Source of the DNA: Yponomeuta sedellus
Lineage: Eukaryota > Arthropoda > Insecta > Lepidoptera > Yponomeutidae
Length of the DNA stretch: 64,000 nucleotides
Direction of reading: 5' to 3'
Assembly (NCBI GenBank): GCA_934045075.1
Contig: OW203740.1
Span: 15,632,444-15,696,443 of the forward strand
Shown: piece by piece, positions 1 through 10,413 of the stretch
Numbering within the stretch: the first letter of the stretch is position 1
How the letters are laid out: every line of letters begins with the position of its first letter
Made by a program: the position numbers and the translations under genes
The notes under the pieces: generated by a model
Databases searched by the model: none
What the model was told of the DNA's origin: nothing
The model's input: the letters and a program-made list of their open reading frames with translations, nothing else

Positions 1-25
1 CTATCAAACTCGCACTAAGCACTCT
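1..25. mobile_element. GAGTGC MITE, right terminus, cut by window edge
   Basis: atcaaactcgcactaagcac and tc match the right end of the 307-bp MITE. Intronic in Rme-8. Confidence 0.75.
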
Positions 26-83
26 GTAGACGTTATTTAAGGGTTGATATCGATTTGCAATGTGTTGGGTGTGTTGCCGACAG

Positions 84-196
84 GGGCTGTGATATACCTG
101 CTGGACATGTTCTGCAACAGCAAGCTGCCGGAGACGCGCGAGGCGGCCGTCGAGCTGCTCGCCCGCATGATGACAGACAAACTGCACGGGCCCAAG
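84..196 (+). CDS. Rme-8: Rme-8 exon A (partial gene)
   Basis: An acceptor (ccgacag) at 77-83 precedes two bases finishing a split codon and then 37 codons reading [16 protein letters not shown] onward to KLHGPK. A GTTACT donor follows at 197, which is a weaker donor than the others in the gene. The block matches the conserved YLLDLFCNS segment of DNAJC13. It ends in phase 0, as exon B requires. Confidence 0.9.
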
Positions 197-3100
197 GTTA
201 CTGAACTTCCATAATTAATAAATTAATAACCTATTTAGAGGCTAAAAATTCCACCCATGCCGGGATTCGAACCCGCGACCTCTGGCTATCCGTGCCAGCG
301 CTCTTCCAAGAGCCAGAAGAGCCTATTCGTGCCAGAGCGCTGGCACGGATAGCCAGAGGTCGCGGGTTCGAATCCCGGCATGGGTGGAATTATTAGCCTC
401 TAAATAGGTTTTTAAAATTGTCCTTTGCACGGGTTAGTGCATTAAAAATAAAAATAGTATAATCATGTGGGTACAGTGATATCATTCCTATGTAAAAACC
501 TACCTGCGAAGTAGGTAGTCGGGGCTGTAAGTGATGTAATTTACTTAAGCCAGATGTCGCTGCCTGTACGTAATACAGAGAATAGTGTAAAGAGGTTCGA
601 AATTTCACTGATGCCGGTGAGTCGCCCATTAGCTCAATTGGAAGAGTGTTGGCACGGATAGCCAGAGGTCGCGGGTTCGAATCCCGGCATGGGTGGAATT
701 TTTAGCCTCTAAATAGGTTTTTAAAATTGTCCTTAGCACGGGTTAGTGCATTAAAAATAAAAATAGTATTTCCATATTTTTTTTTTTTATGTAGCCTCGA
801 TTATGTCCAACTGCTGGGCAAAGGCCTCCCCTTTTGTCTTCCACTCCTCCCTGTTCATGGCCACTTCCTGCCAGCCCGGCAGAAAGGTTGTAAGGTCGTC
901 CCGCCATCTCCGCTTGGGTCGGCCGCGTTTGCGATGTCCGTCGCGCGGATTATAATTGCTTATCATTACGGTATATCCTACGATATAAAGTACACATACA
1001 TATAATAATATACATAGATAGATAGATAGAGAACACTTTATTGCACAACTAGAAAAATATTACAACCATGATTCTTAAATCTAAGCAATGTTATACAAAT
1101 GGCGGTCGTATCGCTAAGAGCGATCTCTTCCAGACAACCTTAAACATTTCCAGATACCTACAAAAATAATGCTTTTAATTAATAAATATTAATTAATTAG
1201 CTTCAATCAATTTTTTAATGTAGCATATATACGTCCGATTGCAGGACACACGCACAGGTTTATTTACCAGCCGTGACCACCCCGGATTGCCATTTCAAGT
1301 CATCGAAATATTATAGTCTTATTACACTATTTTTATTTTTAATGCACTAACCCGTGCTAAGGAACAAATTTAAAAACCTATTTAGAGGCTAAAAATTTCA
1401 CCCATGCCGGGATTCGAACCCGCAACCTCTGGCTATCCGTACCAGCGCTCTACCAATTGCTGCCGTGAGTCGCCCATTGGCTCAATTGGTAGAGCGCTGG
1501 TACGGATAGCCAGAGGTTGCGGGTTCGAATCCCGGCATGGGTGAAATTTTTAGCCTCTAAATAGGTTTTTAAATTATAGTCTTATGTTATAGTCTATGAT
1601 TTTTTACGAATGAGTTCGTCCAGGTCTCGCTCTGATATGCAGATCTTATTTTTATTTGTCGAAAACACACTGAAATAAGTTTTATTACCGTTTTCACAAA
1701 CAACCTAGAACCTAAACTCCTAACTATGGCAGTGACTTCTTAAATTGTTTAATTCACCGGCAAAAACGAAAATTTCATTTTTGTAATAAATTCCACATAC
1801 TCCATATCGATTATTTATTTATAGTCGACTTCCGTTAAAAACGGACGTTTCTTGTGTGTAAAGGAAGAAATTGTGAAAAAGAAGCTAAAGTTTGACTGTG
1901 ACACAGTCAATGAAATAAAGTGTGTAACGGTGCAAAACCTTTTTACACCATTTTATTTCTTTTTCTATCTATCATTAACAAATATTTTAATTACGTCACA
2001 CAATTTCTATTTCCCTCGTTTTTTATTATTACAACTTTAGTCTTCGACCAAATCTGACTATTTTACTTATCCGTTTCTATCCAGTTTTTCTGTTTTATTA
2101 TAAAATAATACTACCAATCTACAAATGAAGCAACAATTGAAGTCGTTCCAGTGTTTATTATTTATAAAAGTTCTACTGCATTTACAAAGTAAAACGTACG
2201 TAATACAGAGAATAGTGTAAAGAGGTTCGAAATTTCACTGATGCCGGTGAGTCGCTCATTAGCTCAGTTGGATAGAGCGCTGGCACGGATAGCCAGAGGT
2301 CGCGAGTTCGAATCCCGGCGTGGGTGGAATTTTTAGCCTCTAAATAGGTTTTTAAAAAGTAAAACGTTTACTTAACGTTTTCTTAAAAACCTATTTAGCC
2401 TCTAAATAGGTTTTTAAGAAAGTCAAAGCATCACGAATGGTGCTGAAACCGGCACACAAGCGCGAAAGTCCAATTCATTCGTTCGACTTTAGCGTCAGAG
2501 GCGTTACAAAAGCCAGCACGTGCCCGCAGGTGCGGCTGACGATCTCCCGCTACGTGCCGCCCGTGTTCGCGGAGGCCATGGCGGCGGGCGCCGCGGGCGC
2601 CGTGCACATGCTGGACGCACAGCACGAGCACCCCGAGCTGGTCTGGACGGACGACGCGCGCCGCTCCGTCTGCCAGGCCGTCGCCAAGCTACGAGACAGG
2701 TAGGGTAACTTAGGGCTGTCGATTTACAGTAACATAACATGACGTGACGTGACGTGACGTGGCGTGACGTGACGTGACGTGACGTGACGTGACGTGACGT
2801 GACGTGACGTGACATGACTTGACATTTACATACAGGCGAATGCATTGCTTCTGGCCCCACACAGTACGCCTCAGTAGAATTTTCAGTTTCCAATACCGAC
2901 ATTCAATATTGAGACGATGCGTTGATCCTAATAAAAAAACAGAGTGTCGGAGCAAAACACAGACTGGTCCTCTAATAGGGTCAGATTTGAAGGTTAGTCC
3001 GTGTGCGGATGCGACGGCGGAGAGCGCTATTCACATGTATGCTAGACGGCAGTATCCCGAGCTAGCGTGGACTGACGAAGCGCGCCACTCCGTCTGCCGT

Positions 3101-6100
3101 CGCCAAGCTCAGAGACAGGTAGGCTAACTTAGGGCTGACAATTTTCCGCACTGTCCCAGTTTCTAGAACCCATCGCCATTTGAAAAACACGATGCTCTAT
3201 GTGGAGACGAAGCGTTGATCCTAAATCAGTGTATCAGATGTGCTGTAGTGACTAGGTGTGGATGGATTGTCATTTCCAGTCGGGTCAGTTACTCTAAACT
3301 TACTAAGAATTTCCAGTAGTCGTTTAGTTCACTTGCTAACAAATTTCAATATTGCACAAGCAAGTAAGCGAGTTGTGTTAGTGTCTCGATATATCGCCTT
3401 ACTCTAGATGGCAGTTATAATCCAACTAGAAAGTTGGATTAAAACTTGCAAAAATCATACAAGATTGCTACAAGATGAATCAATCAAAGGAAACAAGGGA
3501 GTAGTTTTCGCTCGTCAAATCAATCAAAGGAAACAAGGGAGTAGTTTTCGCTCGTCAAATCAATCAAAGGAAACAAGGGAGTAGTTTTCGCTCGTCAAAC
3601 TCCATGACGTTCGGCATGTGACATATCTGAAACTTACTCTTGACCTTACCCCAACAGACACCAGTCGAACCAACTTCGTGACCCTAACGCGACCTTCGAG
3701 GACCGCGAGGTTCTGGAGCGAGTGTCTGCTGGTGAGGAGAGCTGGGCGCCCCCCGGCGAGATCGTTGTAGGCGGCGTGTACCTGCGGCTCTTCCTGCAGA
3801 ACCCTCAGTGGAGCATACGGAGCCCCAAGAAGTTCCTTCAGGAGTTGTTAACGGAATCACTGTCGGCGCTCGCTAAGGACTCGGCTGAGGTAAGAGACGT
3901 TAGAGACGTACTGGGCGCTGGGTGAGGGTGTCATACGCTATGTGCTACTCCTGCAGAACTCTCAATGGTTATCTATTCATATCTTATCTTAAAAAGTAGT
4001 CATGGGGGGCGACTGTTAGCCGGCGACACTTCGGCCCGGTGGAATCTGTTGTGTTTGCCCCTCGATCTTGCACCAAAGCCTAATCGAAGATGAACTCAAT
4101 CGGTCGGTCACGCCCTTTAGGGAATGGTGCCTAAAGTCTTCCGGTTTGGGGTAAGATATTCCCAGAAGATTCATTCTTTTTCCGACTAGAACACCATAGT
4201 CGCATAATACGTGTGCCATTCATTCCTCTTTAAAACTGCATGCTCTGCAAGTGTCGTCTTGACTCTCAACGGTTAAACGACCTCTGGGATTGCCTGCATC
4301 TAGCACGCTCTTGATGTGATTCTATGCTTGGTCTCGCTAAAGTTGAACTACAACCCCATGGAACTTTTCAGAGACTGTGCTGTTGTTTGATGGTGTCCTA
4401 TTTTATGGTTTTGTCATTATAATATTTGAACAATACGTTGACGGTGCTGAGGCCCACATCCGCCATGGATCTCTGAGACAGCAAGGACGAACGAACGAAT
4501 AAATGAAGAATGATTCAAGGTATTCACCTGGATGAGTGAATGGATGTATAAATGAATGAATGAACGAACGAACGAACGAATGAACAAATAAATGTTGAAT
4601 AAACATACAAGCTTACGAGGAATTCAAGACGAGTGGATGTGTGGCGAGCACATGTCAACTCTGCACGCGCACTACAAACTCCAATATTCCTGCATCGCGC
4701 AATCAAAGTTTTTCAATGACATAGCATAAATATAATGTCCGACTAACAATAGTTGGACCGGCCGTCCCCAGGCATACGATCTGCCTGGCGGGAAATTTCC
4801 CTTTATAGTGGAATAGCACGATCACCCGCTCTTCCCTATAGATGAATTTTGTAGTGTTGTGATTCCACCGGTTACAGTTTTAAGACTAGATGGGCACTAC
4901 AGTGTTGTGACAACAGGGCGGTCGCGGCGACATCTGCGCCAAGGCCCTGGCGGCCTTGCTGCGGTCGCGGCCGGCGCTGGGGGAGGCGTGCGTGCAGGCG
5001 GGGGAGCTGCCGCGGCTCGCCCGCCTGCTGCCCGCGTGTCCGCTCGCCTGCGTGCCCGTGCTGTGCGCAGTCGCTAACACTCAGGTGAGGCCGACGTTTT
5101 CTTACCTACTTGTTGAGTGTTCCTTTTTATTTTTTAAAGTAAGGGGCCGGCTCAGATTTTACTACGCACTTTTAGTATGCGTAGTAAAGATTTTTCAGCA
5201 TTGAATGCGACTCCTGTAAGTGACAACTTTGTGATTAGATTTGTACGTTCGTTAGGGCATTGTGTTTGTGTTACGATGCGTAATACATGACACAGGGTAT
5301 CTTAGTGTGTGGCCAGCAGCAATGTAAGTCACCGTCACCGTCAGGCTATACTAGTCCACTGCTGGACATAGCCCTCCCCTAAAGAAAGTTGTGCAATCGT
5401 AGGGGGTAATGCCCATAATCCACACGCTGGGCATGCGGGTTGGGGATCGCAGTTCGGTGGAATTGTACTGCAGGGGGCGCTGCTGCCCACCCCCCCGGTT
5501 TGTGTCCCTTAGTCGCCTTTTACGGCACCCGCGGGAAGAATTGGGTTGGTGATATTCTCTAGGCCGACACCACACAGCAGGCTTAGTAAAGATTTTTCAG
5601 TATTTTATTTTTTATAGAATGAAACTCCTGTAACGGACAACTTTGTGATTAGATTTGGGCGTTCGTTAGGGCATAGTGTTTTGATTTGACACAGGGTATC
5701 TTAGTGTCGGACCAGCAGCGATGTGTCTGTATGTAAATGTTATGTTATTTTACGTTCTTTTGTCATTCACTATGAAAATTTACTATTTTAGTAGAGTTTT
5801 TCATTATTAACTTTAATCCGGATTAACTTACTGGATTATTGATAATAATGTAACTCATTGCCGTACATATGCCGATATTTTTTTTTATTAAATGTCACTA
5901 CTCTTATACTTTACTACTCTTATTTATTAAAACGCGATTCATTTAAACACTCCTCAAATGCATTATAAGTTCGTATTTCCCTTTACCACAGACTATTTAA
6001 ACTGCACGTAGCAAACCTTAGTCTCTAACTACCCCTCCGTGATAAGGGCGTGATTTTATACTAAGGACAGTTTAAATATAATCGTATTTTTGTAAATAAG

Positions 6101-9016
6101 ACCGTTTACGTCCAACGGTTTCTCAAGCGAGTAACTCGACTGTGCACTTGCTCCCACAGTCGTGCGTAATGGCGCTGGCGCAGACGGAGGTGATGTCTGG
6201 CCTCAAGTCGGCAATCAAGTCGTGTCGCGACTGCGTCGGCGGCGCGTGTGAAGCGCTGGCGGCCATCTTTAATAGCTCCGCCAACACGGATAGATTGGTC
6301 CTCCAGGTATGTATTTTTTTAGATTTTCACTGCACCTACTTTCACTGGTCCTTCAGGTACATATTATTTATTCACACTCACTGGTCCTCCAGATAATTAT
6401 ATCTATTAGAACTAAATTTCCCTCTAGGTACATTTATACAAACTTTAACATCTTTACTCCCTCCAAACTACATCTTCCTTATACAACGTGTTACTTAAGC
6501 AAAGCAAAACTTGAAAATGATCTGATCAGCACAGATAAAAAATAAGCAAAAGTTTAAAATTCTCTGTTTATGTTGTCATTTTTAAAGTTTTTTTTTATAC
6601 ATATTGAACGTTAAAATTTGGATGAAAACAAAATTGAGCAAAAACTCCTGCCAATTGAAAGTAATTTAAGCATCGATACCATGGAAATTGTTTTCTAAAT
6701 TTGCTTTATTCCAACAAACATTACATAGAACGGCCACAATTAGACTTCGATAACAAAACCCTCGAATTTTCCCAGGCACTAGAGACGGACCTCATCGGCG
6801 AGCTCCTCTCCCTTCTCGAGGGCCGTTTAGACGGGCAAGTGGCCGCGCAGCTGGTGACGGCTCTCAAGGCGATGAGCCGGTCCACTTTGCACGGGGACCG
6901 CGTGAGAGGCGTGCTGGCGCGCTCGCCCGTGTGGCCGCAGTACGCGGCGCAGCGACACGACCTGTTCATTACCGCCGCGCCGCAGGGGCGCGAGCTTACT
7001 GGTAAGTGCGAACGAGGCATTTCGATATCAACCCTTGTAGGTTCCCACTGCTGGGGCACGGGTCTCTTCCTGTATTGAAATTGGTTTATTTATATTAAGA
7101 TTAATTCACATTCAATTGTTATTGTAAGTTATAGTATAACATAGTTATTTATCTCATAATTATCCAATGAATAGTTCATACATTTTAAATATGGTGAAGT
7201 TACGGCATACGGCGTATTGCAGAAAGGTTAAGCCATACTCCACCACGAAGACGCCTGAGGTATTTACTTCTCCATAAATTGTACAGATTAATGACCCTAT
7301 TTACGAAAACACAACTCTTTAAAACACTCCAAAAAGCGGACTGAAATAGTCTTTTTGAATAGGAAAAGACGTAACCACAATATTAACTCTTTATCAGACA
7401 TAGATGGATAGAGGTAGAGAACACTTTATTGGACATTAAAATGGAAATTACACAGATATTTCTTAACCTTGATGATACGATCCTCTGTACTCTTGTACAG
7501 AGGATCGTACAAGAGTACAAGATCCTCTGTACTCTTGTACAGAGGATCGTATCCTTGAAAGTGATCTCTTCCAGACAACCTTATCATAGTTTGCACCTTG
7601 AAATAAAGTCCAGAACAAATATAAAAATTATACTGGCACTGGAAATCAAACGTCTCTAGAAGACTTTTAGTAGAATCGTGTTTTTGTAAATAAGGCCGTA
7701 TGGATGTGGAGGTGGTTTTCCGAATTTGGAATCGGTATTGATAAATTTTGTTAGTCAGCACCGGAATCGGAGTCAAAAGTGGAGGCTGAAGTGAGATGTG
7801 TCAAGGGCAGCTCTAATAAAATTACAAATATTATTCAGTATATAATTATTTATTCTATTTAAATCATTTCAAGGACAATTAGTGCAAAAAAAACACGTTA
7901 AAACTTTGTGTTTTTATCTGTAATCTGCAATATTATCGAAAACGGCCAGGTTCGGTCGAATCTATGATGACGTCACAAATCAGTAAACAGCAATCCAAGA
8001 ACCCGAGAGTTGACTTGACGTTTGTTTCTTTTTTTTCTGGTCAGGACCAGTGACGTCACTAATTCCTGTGCGACACAATATTGCTCAAGTGCTATTTTGA
8101 AAAGGAAAAAAATACGTGAAAGATTAAAAAAATATCACTTTCTTTCCGAACTTGTTGACATACCGAGCCGCGCAATGGGACACTCGTGAGATATTCTCAT
8201 TGGTATTCACTGAAAACCAGCGCTGATGGCTCACACCCTCAGCAAAATGCTGAGTCAGCTGCCTTTTGCAGCAACGGTAATACACCGCGACAAAACTGCT
8301 TAAATTGTGTTTACTACCTTACCTTATGATGTTCTTCGTTAAGTTTGTTTCGTATTTGTTAAGCCTCTTACTAATAAACACCCGAGGCTTATACGGTGTT
8401 ACACAGTGTTTTGTTCACGTCATTTGAATGTAATTTTCAGTTGGAAGAAAAGAGACAAAACACTGCATAGTTATACAATACTTACACCAAGTTTAGTAAG
8501 GCTGTAAGTGTTTTGTGTGTGTGACTGTTGATGCAATGAATGTTTCTCTTTCTTTTCTTACTTTGAAATTGAAATTGAAAAATGTTTATTTATCACACAC
8601 AGATTAGTGAACATTATAAATACTATAACAAAAAATTAGAGACATATATGTGATCAAAAGGATACGGCTCGGCTTAGTGCTGTGAGTGCAGGCATCATCA
8701 CAGTAATACAGAGAATATTGTAAAGAGGTTCGAAATTTCACTGATGCCGGTGAGTCGCCCTTTAGCTCAGTTTAGCACCAGCGTGGGTGGAATTTTTAGC
8801 CTCTAAATAGGTTTTTAAAAAGTAAAACGGGTCGCGGGTTCGAATCCCGGCATCGGTGGAATTTTTAGCCTCTAAATAGGTTTTTTACAATATAAATAGT
8901 CTGTTTCCTAGCTTGCTTTAGAAACTAATTTTGTGTACGCAGGAGCGCCCCACACGGCTGGCTACCTTACGGCGCCGCCCGTCAACATCCCTGCGCAGCC
9001 GCCGCCCATAGACTGA
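84..9016 (+). CDS. Rme-8: Rme-8 / DNAJC13, C-terminal seven exons (5' part outside window)
   Basis: Joined coding exons: 84-196, 2530-2699, 3658-3889, 4917-5084, 6160-6306, 6776-7001, 8943-9016. All have GT..AG borders and compatible phases, giving about 375 residues and a TGA stop. Order and content match the C-terminus of DNAJC13/RME-8: a YLLDMFCNS block, [25 protein letters not shown], two armadillo-like helical blocks, then RHDLFIT and a tail with AGYLTAPP and a final PPPID. In animals RME-8 is a large peripheral endosomal protein (over 2,000 residues) with a J domain that recruits Hsc70. It acts with retromer and SNX proteins in clathrin-dependent endosomal sorting. Only the C-terminal sixth or so is here, so the J domain is not visible. 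Exons are strongly GC-rich compared with introns. The gene converges on torso. Confidence 0.93.
229..770. mobile_element. SINE-A, palindromic copy followed by a tandem direct copy
   Basis: SINE-A is a tRNA-derived retroposon with A-box-like tagctcagttgg, B-box gggttcgaatcccgg, a 70-bp leader starting tacgtaatacagag, and a 3' end cctctaaataggttttt. Here a minus-oriented 3' half (229-308) meets a plus-oriented half (334-411) in a hairpin. It runs on through the long tail (agcacgggttagtgcatt) into a second head-complete plus copy whose tRNA part is about 627-702. Lies in an Rme-8 intron. Confidence 0.85.
1013..1140. repeat. Retroelement tail repeat (gatctcttccagacaacc family)
   Basis: gatagatagatagagaacac, tttattgcaca and gcgatctcttccagacaacc. 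In the opposite sense it reads gttgtctggaagagatc...ggccgcc...acaataaagtgttct. Copies: 7395-7585, 13228-13352, 22620-22815, 50930-51055. An AATAAA-bearing, GATA-tailed 3' end of a LINE or SINE. Confidence 0.65.
1323..1572. mobile_element. SINE-A fold-back copy with 13-bp target duplication
   Basis: A minus tail and tRNA-like part join a plus tRNA-like part and tail as one near-perfect palindrome. The whole 250 bp is flanked by ATTATAGTCTTAT at 1310-1322 and 1573-1585, so it inserted as a single unit. Confidence 0.88.
2197..2355 (+). mobile_element. SINE-A, simple 159-bp copy with 11-bp target duplication
   Basis: It starts tacgtaatacagag and ends aaataggttttta, flanked by AAAGTAAAACG at 2186-2196 and 2356-2366. 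This copy fixes the short-form borders. The tRNA-like part is preceded by about 55 bp of leader rather than sitting at the 5' end. The fold resembles tRNA-Ile (inference from the tagctcagttgg and ggtcgcgggttcga blocks). Confidence 0.9.
2530..2699 (+). CDS. Rme-8: Rme-8 exon B
   Basis: The acceptor is cccgcag. The exon reads [20 protein letters not shown] and on through [16 protein letters not shown] to KLRD plus two bases, then a gtaggg donor. It continues exon A exactly in the DNAJC13 order. About 300 bp downstream lies a decayed second copy of the 3' half of this exon and its donor region (see 3003-3136). Confidence 0.93.
2733..2816. repeat. GACGT pentanucleotide repeat
   Basis: About 16 units of tgacg with few changes (one ggcgt, one gacat at the end). 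It lies 35 bp past the Rme-8 exon B donor and produces spurious repetitive reading frames. Confidence 0.95.
3003..3136 (+). pseudogene. Decayed duplicate of Rme-8 exon B (3' half plus donor flank)
   Basis: The segment parallels 2566-2719. A frame reading [20 protein letters not shown] matches [20 protein letters not shown] of the real exon. The bases after it (caggtaggctaacttaggg) match the real donor and intron start. Five bases are missing after ccgtctgcc, which shifts the frame, and no matching acceptor or 5' half is seen. It is a local tandem duplication that has decayed; an alternative exon is unlikely because of the frameshift. Confidence 0.8.
3480..3599. repeat. Three perfect 40-bp tandem copies
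   Basis: Unit caatcaaaggaaacaaggga plus gtagttttcgctcgtcaaat, three times without change. It lies in an Rme-8 intron. Too few units and no spacers for anything CRISPR-like. Confidence 0.95.
3658..3889 (+). CDS. Rme-8: Rme-8 exon C
   Basis: The acceptor is ccccaacag. The first base completes the Arg codon begun in exon B. The exon reads [20 protein letters not shown], then [19 protein letters not shown] and PKKFLQELL, and ends DSAE before a gtaaga donor. VGGVYLRLF followed by W and a PKKFL motif is characteristic of the DNAJC13 C-terminal third. Confidence 0.95.
3890..4916. other. Rme-8 intron C-D, no element recognised
   Basis: Apart from an interrupted GAAT/GAAC microsatellite at 4482-4592 (aatgaacgaacgaacgaacg) nothing stands out. 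Several short frames here lack splice context and codon bias. Confidence 0.6.
4917..5084 (+). CDS. Rme-8: Rme-8 exon D
   Basis: Fifty-six codons in phase 0 between an acaacag acceptor and a gtgagg donor. The exon is very GC-rich. It reads [20 protein letters not shown] and later [12 protein letters not shown], ending CAVANTQ. It corresponds to the helical repeat that in DNAJC13 precedes the conserved Leu/Ala-rich repeat of exon E. Divergence is higher here than in the neighbouring exons. Confidence 0.88.
5335..5585. repeat. LINE-tail repeat (tccactgctggacatagccc family)
   Basis: It contains ccactgctggacatagccct, gggggtaatgcccataatcc, ggtggaattgtactgcaggg, cgggaagaattgggttggtg and gccgacaccac. 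On the minus strand the first block encodes the extreme C-terminus of a LINE protein (as at 60810-61095). Related: 23400-23730, 29383-29480, 58495-58830, 60470-60580. Confidence 0.72.
6160..6306 (+). CDS. Rme-8: Rme-8 exon E
   Basis: Forty-nine codons in phase 0 between a ctcccacag acceptor and a gtatgt donor. It reads [20 protein letters not shown], then [15 protein letters not shown] and DRLVLQ. This matches the DNAJC13 block in which an MASLE..G.LM..M helix is followed by an LACEAINRMF helix. Confidence 0.93.
6307..6775. other. Rme-8 intron E-F, nothing recognised
   Basis: AT-rich, with a weak repeat of actggtcctycaggtac near 6340-6400 echoing the exon E donor (ttggtcctccaggtatgt). No element found. 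Confidence 0.55.
6776..7001 (+). CDS. Rme-8: Rme-8 exon F
   Basis: The acceptor is ttttcccag and the donor gtaagt. It reads [16 protein letters not shown], then [29 protein letters not shown] and RHDLFIT. The family hallmarks VKALKAM, SSVW and KHDLFI are all present in order. It ends one base into a Gly codon completed by exon G. Confidence 0.96.
7395..7585. repeat. Same tail family, carrying an internal 80-bp palindrome
   Basis: ggtagagaacactttattgg and gatctcttccagacaacctt flank 7474-7553, a palindromic expansion built on tgtactcttgtacagaggat repeated twice. Confidence 0.7.
7474..7553. repeat. 80-bp nested palindrome
   Basis: gatcctctgtactcttgtac followed by agaggatcgta occurs twice around a complementary centre. 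The only departures from perfect symmetry are the two ctcttg spacers. Confidence 0.9.
8700..8888 (+). mobile_element. SINE-A chimera with internal foreign 12-mer
   Basis: Leader, a truncated tRNA-like part and 3' end are followed by aaaagtaaaacg and then a second B-box, tail and 3' end. The 12-mer is the target-site sequence that flanks the copy at 2197-2355. Rme-8 last intron. Confidence 0.8.
8943..9016 (+). CDS. Rme-8: Rme-8 terminal coding exon G
   Basis: The acceptor is gtacgcag at 8935-8942. Twenty-three residues plus TGA: it reads [18 protein letters not shown] and ends PPPID. An AGYLT motif followed by a PPPVD-type end is the conserved extreme C-terminus of RME-8 proteins. The stop is at 9014-9016, and a 3' UTR follows. 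Confidence 0.94.
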
Positions 9017-9790
9017 TCCGAGTGACGTCACCGCACGGACACCGTACTTGCCGCATACGGTGTTGCGAAAATCGCTTACTTTTTCAACGGGACGTGTTGC
9101 GCTTTTGAGTACTGAGTACTTTTGTTGTTGGACTGATACTTAATTCGTGAAAAATGAACGGTCTTTTCGTACTAAAGTGGAAGAATTGGGCCGTGGTGCG
9201 CGGTAACATTCCAACCGACAGTTACACATACATGCATAATCTCAAGCCTGTACCCTGGAGTAGCATGTGGAGACCAGAGTCTGCCGCTTGTTACGATCCT
9301 GACAGATTTCTTTCGCTCCAATGAGAATCTTTTGATAAGAACGCTGTTTTATATATAACATTGCCAGTTTTTATTCGGTTTGTTTATCGTTATAGGGGTT
9401 TGAAAAATATATATGGAACAAAGAATACATAAAAAAGGGTTTTGCACGAGAGAGTTTTTCTCGTTTAATATATAACTGTATGAGTATCGCAAATCATTAA
9501 GAAATACTTTTTCTCGTCTTATGGAATAGAATGTTTTTGTGTGTCATGGTCCAATTGTTCAACAGTGATGTTTCTTTGTAACGATTTGAGACTTGTCAAG
9601 ACTCTTAATAGTTGTTTGTTAAAAAGAACACTACCTGTTAAAAGAGTTAAGATTTCTCGTTACATGCTAGCTCGCGTAAATCTCTTTGGCGGATTAGAGT
9701 TCCGTTGTAAATTACAGACCTGACTAAAGTAACCCCCAGTTTCTCGTACACTACTTGTTGATCTACTGCCAACAGCTTGGCCGAAATAAA
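9017..9790 (+). other. Probable Rme-8 3' UTR
   Basis: No coding potential is seen after the TGA. The first canonical AATAAA on this strand lies at 9785-9790, about 770 nt past the stop. A reverse fragment of a dispersed 100-bp repeat (near 9215-9310, with a lepidopteran tagcatgtggagaccagag block) sits inside the stretch. The poly(A) site is inferred from the hexamer only. Confidence 0.4.
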
Positions 9791-10196
9791 TGAAAAAAAA
9801 AATGAAAGCCCTGAAATACGAGAAACCGAGGTAAGCCTGAAGTTCATCGTTCACTCTAAAGGGGTGTTATCACAGTCCGGAGTTTAGGCGCCGCTACTTG
9901 TTTGTATCTGGTCAGAATTTTACCGCGGTCAGCTTTCATGATGAAACTGGGCCCTAATTCTTTTAGCGTAATACACTAATGGTCGGGTCACGTCACTCGT
10001 TTATTTTGGAAGGTGTGATACGATTGTGGGCTTAGTGTTCAAGCAGCAATCATCAAATCGTCATTGTACTACAATGCATTAACAGAATCTAGGGCCAAGG
10101 CTTTAGTCACCTATAAAAGTTTCGACCGTCAAGCTAGACCCACACTGATGATACATACCGTCTGGCCGCTTGAATTTGTTTGCTAAGAAACACATA

Positions 10197-10413
10197 CTCT
10201 GTTAGTTTTTAGAACATACCTCGGGCTCTAGAGTAGGCTTCGGTTTTAGCCGCAAGCACACGAGTGTAATACTACTTACTTTCTGCTCTGTATAAAACTT
10301 TTCTTCACTATTTTGAAAAGTTATGTAAAGTTATTAATAATATTCGTTCCGATATTTCTAATACACGAATATATCCGATAGTAGCCGAGGTATATTCTAA
10401 AAGCTAACAGACG
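10197..10413. mobile_element. CAGTCTGTTAG MITE, copy 1
   Basis: Inverted ends of about 30 bp (ctgttag, ttttagaa, atacctcgg) with TA on each side. About 217 bp. TA duplication and short length point to a Tc1/mariner-type MITE. Confidence 0.85.

Noticed and set aside
393..629. Open frames with an [16 protein letters not shown] peptide, also at 27588, 42069 and 43682
   Set aside because: They are translations of SINE-A and its tail; the recurring peptide reflects the repeat, not a protein family.
627..702. tRNA-like segments that could be called tRNA genes (also 2250-2325, 49718-49790, 17395-17455)
   Set aside because: All sit inside dispersed SINE copies with conserved leaders and tails; acceptor stems are imperfect and no plausible functional anticodon loop is kept.
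2431..2955. Minus-strand frames with SRHVT repeats and Arg-rich frames
   Set aside because: Shadows of the GC-rich Rme-8 exon B and of the GACGT microsatellite.
3003..3136. Functional alternative exon for Rme-8
   Set aside because: A 5-bp deletion shifts the frame and no acceptor or 5' half is present.
3480..3599. Three identical 40-bp repeats resembling a CRISPR array
   Set aside because: Direct head-to-tail copies without spacers, inside a eukaryotic intron.
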